From Cepaea nemoralis (Eukaryota > Mollusca > Gastropoda > Stylommatophora > Helicidae), in assembly GCA_014155875.1 (NCBI GenBank), contig JACEFZ010017449.1, forward strand, positions 898,501 through 962,500: DNA of 64,000 nucleotides, read 5' to 3'. Positions 57,996 to 64,000 of the stretch are shown here, in pieces. Numbering within the stretch: the first letter of the stretch is position 1; each line of letters begins with the position of its first letter. The notes below the pieces were generated by a model, which saw nothing but the letters and a program-made list of their open reading frames with translations, did not search any database and was not told the DNA's origin. The position numbers and the translations under genes were made by a program.

Positions 57996-57996
57996 A

Positions 57997-58061
<65 letters not shown>

Positions 58062-58232
58062 AAGGTAGGTAGGTAGGTTGGAAGGTAGGTAGGTAGGTAG
58101 GTAGGCAGAAAGGTAGGTGGGTGGGTGGCTGGATGGCTGGCTGGCTGGCTGGCTGACTGGGTGGGTGGGTGGGTCGGTCGGCCGGCCGGCAGGCAGGCAG
58201 GCAGGCAGGTAGGCAGATAGGCAGATATGCAC

Positions 58233-58330
<98 letters not shown>

Positions 58331-58362
58331 CCCCGCCAGAAGCCGGGCCTTGTCAGCTAGTT
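57996..58362 (+). repeat. Morphing tetranucleotide array ending in a Helentron-like 3' end
   Basis: (GACA)n to about 58060, then GGTA, GGTG, GGCT, GGGT, GGTC, GGCC, GGCA, and finally (GATA)n to about 58330. The last 30 bp (CCAGAAGCCGGGCCTTGTCA, GCTAGT) equal the 3' end of the element at 53178-54783. Poly-S/L/Y frames are artefacts. Confidence 0.92.
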
Positions 58363-58757
58363 TATTTATATAATCACGTTTCATGAAAGAACCCCCATTT
58401 GGAGACACCTCTGAATCTTCGCGCTGTTTGTTTCAAAACGGAAATCACGTGAAAATTTCAAAATCTGCTGGGACGTCTCTTGGTGAAGCTGTAATACTGT
58501 TAAAATCATGGACGTATCTCTAAATCGTAATTAATATACCGCATATAAACTAAGTTTCAAATCTGCTGTAAAATCTCCAGAACAAAAAATTTTTTGTTGG
58601 GTGGAAATAATTATAAGGTTATATACTAAATCTCATCATTTTACCTCAGATGGTTACTGAGACATTGAATTTTATATTGAGGCAACAACAAAAAAAAACA
58701 ACACTATAGTTTATATTGTTCCATTCTAACGATTTTACCGAATAATTTAATTATTAA
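58363..58757. other. AT-rich spacer with inverted R1 end
   Basis: 58703-58757 is the reverse complement of 57367-57421 (CTATAGTTTATATTGTTCCA). Nothing else recognised. Confidence 0.6.
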
Positions 58758-58762
58758 TTATA

Positions 58763-58799
58763 CACCGCAAGGTACAAGAGGAACATGATTAGATGAGAT

Positions 58800-58898
<99 letters not shown>

Positions 58899-58936
58899 TC
58901 TCTCATCTCATTATGTTCCTCTTGTACCTTGCGGTG
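58763..58936. repeat. 174-bp palindrome around (AT)n
   Basis: The left arm CACCGCAAGGTACAAGAGGA then ACATGATTAGATGAGATGAG is the inverse of the right arm (58897-58936) with a few mismatches. The centre is about 95 bp of (AT)n, itself self-complementary. The right arm is the 3' end of the reverse LINE that follows; the left arm appears to be the same 38 bp in forward orientation. Confidence 0.93.
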
Positions 58937-59008
58937 TCGAGGTGAAGTATAAACAGCGGGAGAGTGCCCGCTTATGGGCTTGATGTATCGATATTACCAT
59001 GGACTCTG

Positions 59009-60130
59009 TTATTCCTTGCGTCCATCGTTTACGTGGTCGGCCTCTTCCTCTGGTCTGTACATCGTGGCTTGTTGTGGTATACTGTTAGTTGATACCCTAC
59101 TTGCATGTCCATACCATTTGACTTTCTGCCTTCTAATAAAATCTAGTGCAGCTATAACCCCCACTTTAGTCCTGATTTCTTCATTTCTGATCTTATCTCT
59201 TCTTGACACATTGAGTATTCTTTTCAGGAATCTCATTTCTGTTCTTGTGATTTTTCTACGACTCTGGTGATCGAGTGAGATGGCAGAACATGACCGCCCA
59301 CGCTTACCGGCATGGCACATGATGGATGGATGGATTTTTCTTTTCTCTTTTTCTGTTATTGTCCAGGTTTGGCATTGGTAACATAGAGTTGGTAGGAAGA
59401 TTGCATTGTAAAGTGCTTTCTTAGTAGTTATTGATACATGTTTGTTCTTTAGTATTGGTGCCATTTGCCCAATGAGTTGATTTGCCTTATTGCACCTATT
59501 TTCGATCTCTTCTTCTTTTCTGCCATTTGATGATATTATACTTCCTAGGTACTTGAAACTCTTTACTTGTTTCAAGGGATATTCGTTTAGGTGAATCGTT
59601 GTTGTTTTATCTTCTTTAGCTATAGTCAATACCTCTGTGTTACTTGTGCTAATTTTCATGTTATGTTCGCTACACATTTCGTTTAGACTATTCATGTGGT
59701 CTTGTAATTCAGCTTCTGATTTTGCTATTAGTGCTTGGTCGTCCGCAAACAGGAGTTCTCTAATGGTTCGATTTGCAGATGGTTCTTCTTCTGTGTTCTC
59801 GCCATGCGGTGTTCTTGCTGTCTCTGTTTGGCTTGTTTCTTTACAAATGTTGTCTATATATGTTATAAACAAGAGAGGGGATAGGACAGAGCCTTGTCGT
59901 ACTCCGGATCTTATGGTGAAGGGTTCTGAGTATCCTCCTGTTGCTCTCACTATGCATTCACTGTTGTTGTATAAGCTTCTACATAGGTTTGTTAGATGTG
60001 TACTCACTCCATATTGTTTAAGGATTTCCGACAGCTTCTTTCTATCTACTCTATCAATGCCAAAGCTGGATAAGGGTTTTATCATCTCTGTTGTTATCTT
60101 GTCAGGACCTGCAGCCTTTCCTTCTTTCAT
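59009..60130 (-). pseudogene. LINE-C reverse transcriptase ORF, 373 codons
   Basis: This frame is uninterrupted from M at 60130, but its true start lies upstream, beyond a LINE-A insertion and a TGA. Motifs: KEGKAAGPDKITTEMIK (residues 2-18, fingers), RSGVRQGSVLSP (74-85), LLFADDQALIAKSE (127-140; FADD is the catalytic pair), VKSFKYLGSIISSNG (189-203), FLPTLCYQCQTWT (245-257, for -LLYGCETW-), TRTEMRFLKRILNVSRRDKI (295-314) and VKWYGHASRV. Residues 267-294 are foreign: an inserted LINE 3' end that happens to keep the frame. The enzyme would copy element RNA at a nicked target. Without the endonuclease in frame it is not autonomous. Confidence 0.92.
59258..59332 (-). mobile_element. 75-bp LINE 3'-end insertion, 9-bp target duplication
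   Basis: GATTTTTCT occurs at 59249-59257 and 59333-59341. Between them, the sequence CACGCTTACCGGCATGGCAC and its neighbours match in reverse the LINE end at 63760-63830 (GTGCCATGCCGCGATAAGAG). It ends in (ATGG)n, a simple LINE-type tail. Insert plus one duplication is 84 bp, 28 codons. Confidence 0.85.
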
Positions 60131-60164
60131 CTTTTTAATAGCCTTCTCTCATTCATTGGCACCT

Positions 60165-60718
60165 TGCTAACTTGACAGACGATAATATGGTACATTGTGC
60201 TTCAAAAAGGCATAATAACTACAACCCATGGCGGTAGCGAATGTGTCCGATAAGTCCAATTCGTCCAAAGTGGATGAATGTGATCACATGGTCATTTCCA
60301 CCATCATGCACCATCTTACGTCTCACACGCTCGGTGTGTGACTTATCTGCAATAATTTTCTCTTTTGTCTTTATTCCATTTCTGATATTTTCCCTCCATG
60401 CAACACGTTCAGTGGCGACTTACTCCCAATATGCATTATCAATGCCTGTATCAATCATGTCCCGCTTACACACATCTTTGTATCTTAGTAGAGGCCGACC
60501 CTGAGATCTCTTACCCATCTGTAATTCACAAAAAAAGATGTCCTTTGGTATTCTACCATCATCCATCCTCCTAACGTGTCCTATCCATCTAAGTCTACGA
60601 AGACTGAGCATGGAATAAACTGTTACACAACCTGATCTTTCCAATACTTCAGTATTTGTGATTTTGTCTTGCCACTTAATACCAAGTATTCTTAGCAGAC
60701 ACCGCATATGAATAGTGT
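60165..60718 (-). pseudogene. LINE-A 3' part inserted between LINE-C endonuclease and RT
   Basis: The reverse frame from 60707 reads LRILGIKWQDKITNTEVLER, VYSMLSLRRLRWIGHVRRMD, GRIPKDIFFCELQMGKRSQG, LLRYKDVCKRDMIDTGIDNA. Downstream, VITFIHFGRIGLIGHIRYRH corresponds to the C-terminal finger, but both cysteines have been lost. The terminus TTATCGTCTGTCAAGTTAGC then AAGGTGCC abuts LINE-C RT sequence at 60165. It is 5' truncated; I found no clear target duplication. Confidence 0.85.
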
Positions 60719-61310
60719 AATATACAATGTTGGTTTATTGACCCTGCTGTCCCAGAATAAATCTTCTGTATACTCTGTCCATCTTTTTATTATGTCGGTG
60801 TTATCAATTATAATTTCTCAATGTTTCTCTCTGATATAACCGTTTCCTGTTATATTATATTTCTTCTTTGTAAATCTGTGTATATGTTCATGTAATTCTT
60901 TCGAGTTGTGTTTTATTTCCAGATCCTCTATTTCTTTGATTTTTTTTTTAAAGTAACCACTCTTCTTAGGCAACTCTGCACACGTGACGAATTTCTCGAT
61001 CTATTAATATATACTCTGGAGTGTTCTTTGTTTTCTTTCTTTTAGTCATTTTTGCTCAAGATTTCATCGGTTATCCGTAATTATTTTTTTCTTATTTATC
61101 TTCACTGGCAAGGTGGTCTTTGCAATATGTTTATTGGTTTTTACACATTCCCATTTTGTATTAATTTTATCCTCATGATGTTCTCATCTATATTGTTCCA
61201 TACATTCAACGATTAGCCTATCATATTTATTTATTTATTTATTTTACTTCAGCCAGGTATAGTTAACTTATATCTGGTTGTTTCAATGCCCATATATCTA
61301 TTTGAGGTGT

Positions 61311-62815
61311 CTACAATGTCCTTATTCCGGGGTTTGTAAGTTTTATTTGTAATTTTAAGACTACGGGATTGTGGTCAGAGTTGATATCAGCACTAGGGTA
61401 TGTTTTGGGATTTTTAACATTGTTTTTAAATCTATTCCTAATCATAATGTAGTCAATTTGGTTTCTTGTTCTATCTCCAGGGCTTTTCCACGTATACACT
61501 TTCCTAGGGTTATTTTGGAAAAATGTGTTACAAACAATAAGATTGTTTTCTTCACAAAACTGTATCAGCCGGTCTCCTCTGTCGTTTCTGTTTCCCATAC
61601 CATATTGCCATTCTATCTGCTTATATTCATTTTTTTTTCAACATTTGCGTTCATGTCTCCCATGACAATTAGGACCTCTGATGATTTTATAACTTTCATT
61701 GTTTGTTGTAGGTCTTCATAATATTCTTCTAGCTGTTCATCACTATAATCAGTTGCTGGAGCATACGTCTGAAGAATTACTATGTCGAACGGTCTTGCCT
61801 TAATTTTGAGTAGTTTCATCCTATCTTAATGAGCCCAGAATCTACTAATATTTTTCTATAAATTTATTTTTACTAAAATTCCTACTCCTCTCTCGTGATG
61901 ATCTCCTCCCGAGTTGATGAATATCCAATCCAATCCAATTTTTGGTACGAATACCCCCTTTCAGCCTTCGAGTTTTCGACTTAACTATAACTGGGGTATT
62001 TATGGTGTAGCTTTATGGTGTAGTTTGCCTTTCGTACAATGGGCTGCTTGTTGTCAGCTTCCCGGCTTCTGATGGGTTGATTGTGTTCATTCCTTTCTTG
62101 TTAGGTTTTTCATATCTGGCCAGAGTCGCGCACTTGTTGAGACTTGCAGTTGTCGTGTGCCCACCCCGTCATATGGTGCTGTTTCCTTCAGGGAGCTTTA
62201 CCTCTCGTTCTCTATGCTCCAGTAATTGTGATCGTTTAGGCGTCTTCTTGGTTTTCCTAGATTTCGTGTGTTGTGGTCGGTTCGCCAGTTTGGTCTTGGT
62301 AGGGAGCAATATCGTTCTTCCTCTGTTGCTTCTTCTTCTGTCTGTGTTCTTGCATCTTCTGGTTCGGGTGTGGCTGTCTTGGTCCTGAGCAGTGCTAATA
62401 TCTCTTGTAGAGTACCCTCTGTATTGATGAATATGTAATCTTCTCTCCTTATATAACTTGCATCTGTCATTGTTGTTTCCGACATGCCTAAAACATTCAT
62501 GTTCTTTGCTTCGGCAATAAGGTGATCACATTTCCCTGCTTGATATAGGGTGTGTATGTTCCACGTACCAATTCTTAGACTTCTCCTTCTACTTTCCAGG
62601 TAGGTATTGTCAGAATGCACCCTTTCAAAAGAATGTGGGATGCATTCGTCATAATGCACTTCCTTATTCACTATAGGCGTTGTCTCTTCACTGAGGATAT
62701 TTACTACAGATTCATCTCCAGGGGGCCAAGCATTACCCGTATCGCTTTTTTCTTGTTGTTGAGTTACCACTGCTGTTTTTGGGATATTACGTGGTGAGGT
62801 CCCAATCTCTTCCAC
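61311..62815 (-). pseudogene. LINE-C endonuclease domain, interrupted
   Basis: From 62815: RIGTWNIHTLYQAGKCDHLI (the -TWN- start of EEP endonucleases), AKNMNVLGMSETTMTDASYI (catalytic glutamate in SET), REDYIFIN. After the 499-bp insertion: GVGILVKI, then from 61819 FDIVILQTYAPATDYSDEQL and VLIVMGDMNANVEKK (catalytic D and N in GDMNANV), then from 61598 GDRLIQFCEENNLIVCNTFF, TRNQIDYIMI, and SADINSDHNPVVLKL (SDH motif). All catalytic blocks of the apurinic-type endonuclease are recognisable, which shows recent decay. Besides the insertion there are at least two frame breaks. Confidence 0.9.
61925..62423 (-). mobile_element. 499-bp retroelement inserted in LINE-C, 11-bp target duplication
   Basis: TTGATGAATAT at 61914-61924 and again at 62424-62434 exactly brackets the segment, and the endonuclease reading resumes across it (YIFIN / IFINS). 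On the reverse strand the insert ends in (TTGGA)n, a simple tail typical of LINEs or LINE-driven SINEs. An open frame of about 65 residues rich in glutamate and threonine crosses its start, mostly foreign to the endonuclease. Family not recognised. Confidence 0.87.
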
Positions 62816-62970
62816 GATGGCCAGCCATGTTCACTATCGTTGTCTTGAACTCGCCTCATGTGTGCCACATACACTGTCTGCTGTTTCACTTTCGATGCCG
62901 TTGATCTATTTAGATTCATCCGCCTTCTCCACCTTCCCAGTCTTTGTGTACTAGGGATAGGCATTACCTT

Positions 62971-63514
62971 AGTAGGATATCACCCCTACTTCACTCATGT
63001 AGTTTAGCCAGTCAGCCGAGACTGTTGCCCGAGTTGTGGCCACCGCCGTATACAAGCGGTATTCGTGGAGCCATACATGAGCTAGTTAAAGAGAGGCGAA
63101 CTAAATAGGATCCTGGCTGTCCTTTGGAATATGGCTGTCACTCACCGTGAGGTACGTTCCATAACTCTTTACCCTACACCACTATAGAAATAATATATAA
63201 GTAATATTGAAAGACAGAAGATCAAATGAGTCGGCCATCTCGTTAGAATGCAACAGCATCAATTACCAGCACTGACCCTACATCAAAGAAGATCTGCTAC
63301 GAGGGCAAGAGAGCGTCCGAGAAGAAACGTTTTGACGACAAAAAAGACATTGTACAATCACATGGAATGACACTATCCAGTGCCACCCATTGGGTGCTGG
63401 AACGTCTACTATTCCTCACCGCGACGCTTAATGGCAAAAGTGGAAGATCATATGATGATAAAACACATTCTTTCAGCTGTCCCCTTTTCATAACAAGTTC
63501 GTTCTAACAGTTCT
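62971..63514. other. Probable LINE-C 5' leader and unknown spacer
   Basis: 62971-63180 adjoins the LINE-C N-terminus and may be its 5' untranslated leader. 63190-63260 weakly matches the R1 end (CATCTCGTTAGAATG). The 64-codon reverse frame at 63297-63491 has no known motif. Confidence 0.45.
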
Positions 63515-64000
63515 TTATTAGTCATCATCACGTGCCATGCCGATAAGCATTGGCGGTCACAGATTGTCATGTCACCCTATCACCCGTTTCCTATAGGGCC
63601 TGTATTCCTGTCCCAATTATTTTATTTTTTAAATTACGGACTGTTCTCATAATACCTTATTAGCCACTTTATGTAATACATTGCTATACAAATCCCTTAC
63701 TTGTCACGATTTATAATTAGTTCTTCTTATGGTTTTTTTTCTTATTCATCATCATCATGTGCCATGCCGCGATAAGAGTGGGCGGTCATGTTTCGCCATC
63801 TCACGCGATCACCAGAGTCGTGGATCAACTCTATGTTCTTGCCTCAATCATACCACGTGGCCAAGTCATCCAGGTATTTACTTCTCTGCTTTCCCCTTGC
63901 TCTTTTTCTCTCAATCATGCCAGTTGTCACATAGTTCTCCAATTTATTTCTTATCATAACGTGAACAAAAGCTGTTGATTGTCTAGGTCTAAATTCTCTA
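63515..64000 (-). pseudogene. LINE C-terminus and 3' end (one fragment, one longer copy)
   Basis: Starting from the right on the reverse strand: ENYVTTGMIERKRARGKQRS, KYLDDLATWYD, then ELIHDSGDRVRWRNMTAHSY and a (GAT)n tail at 63743-63757. These are the final residues of a LINE polyprotein (GKR.RG..R..YLDDL motif). A second short piece at 63518-63575 holds only the last 55 bp. The same end supplied the 75-bp insert at 59258-59332. The copy continues beyond the right edge. Confidence 0.75.

Larger units (their letters stand above)
58937..62970 (-). mobile_element. LINE-C: endonuclease-RT retrotransposon with three nested insertions
   Basis: On the reverse strand the parts run in correct order: N-terminal region (62964-62764), endonuclease (62815-61311), linker with KHNSKELHEHIHRFTKKKYN and RWTEYTEDLFWDSR (60960-60730), reverse transcriptase (60160-59009), and a 3' end running into the AT palindrome. 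Inserted are a 499-bp element (61925-62423), a LINE-A 3' end (60165-60718) and a 75-bp LINE fragment (59258-59332). Domain composition (EEP endonuclease plus RT) fits RTE-like LINEs; the endonuclease is the part often mislabelled craniofacial development protein 2. Removing the insertions leaves about 3 kb, near full length. Confidence 0.85.

Noticed and set aside
61311..62815. Host craniofacial development protein 2 gene
   Set aside because: The EEP domain here is the endonuclease of a LINE, linked to RT sequence and interrupted by insertions.

Overview
This is repeat-dominated eukaryotic DNA, most likely from a mollusc; a cephalopod is my favoured but unproven guess. An 18S rRNA 5' fragment at 30978-31324 reads like molluscan 18S. 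The rest is degenerate LINEs, tRNA-derived SINEs, mariner and hAT elements and very long micro- and minisatellites, with no gene-dense DNA. I see no convincing single-copy host gene, no tRNA gene, no CRISPR array and no bacterial-type operon. Nearly all long open frames are translations of tandem repeats or pieces of transposon proteins.

Layout. 1-3459: left-facing LTR retrotransposon (Gag-protease ORF running off the left edge, probable primer-binding site and LTR). 3465-5660: dead mariner, (GT)79, a LINE tail and a SINE. 5662-18001: mostly tandem repeats, plus a nested mariner-type MITE at 14256-14745. 18200-19475: SINE cluster with one SINE inside another. 20409-22461: a GAA tract, a LINE endonuclease scrap and seven 84-bp monomers. 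24150-30542: LINE relics, two hAT-type ends and SINEs. 30563-32705: an rDNA chimera (pre-rRNA leader, first 347 nt of 18S, then about 1.4 kb of foreign sequence) between two (TAAAC)n blocks. 34200-37815: SINEs and a GT-rich-minisatellite composite element. 37816-41420: the quietest stretch. 42143-45297: a 23-bp satellite. 45866-47517: a full-length but dead mariner inside a TAA microsatellite. 47686-57010: LINE relics, SINEs and a Helentron-like element with an amplified 3' end. 57996-64000: a morphing microsatellite, a large AT palindrome and a left-facing LINE carrying three nested insertions.

The most interesting object is the rDNA chimera. Where 18S stops, the foreign sequence can fold into the nested double pseudoknot of an HDV-like self-cleaving ribozyme: P1 with a G-U first pair, an 8-bp P2, a 4-bp P3 directly between P2 and P1, and a 5-bp P4. 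Predicted cleavage falls exactly on the 18S/insert junction. R2-type rDNA retrotransposons carry such ribozymes at their 5' ends, so I infer an 18S-specific non-LTR retrotransposon, here a non-coding derivative copied from an uncleaved rRNA co-transcript and inserted away from the rDNA. All structure and homology statements come from reading the sequence; nothing was searched or folded by software.
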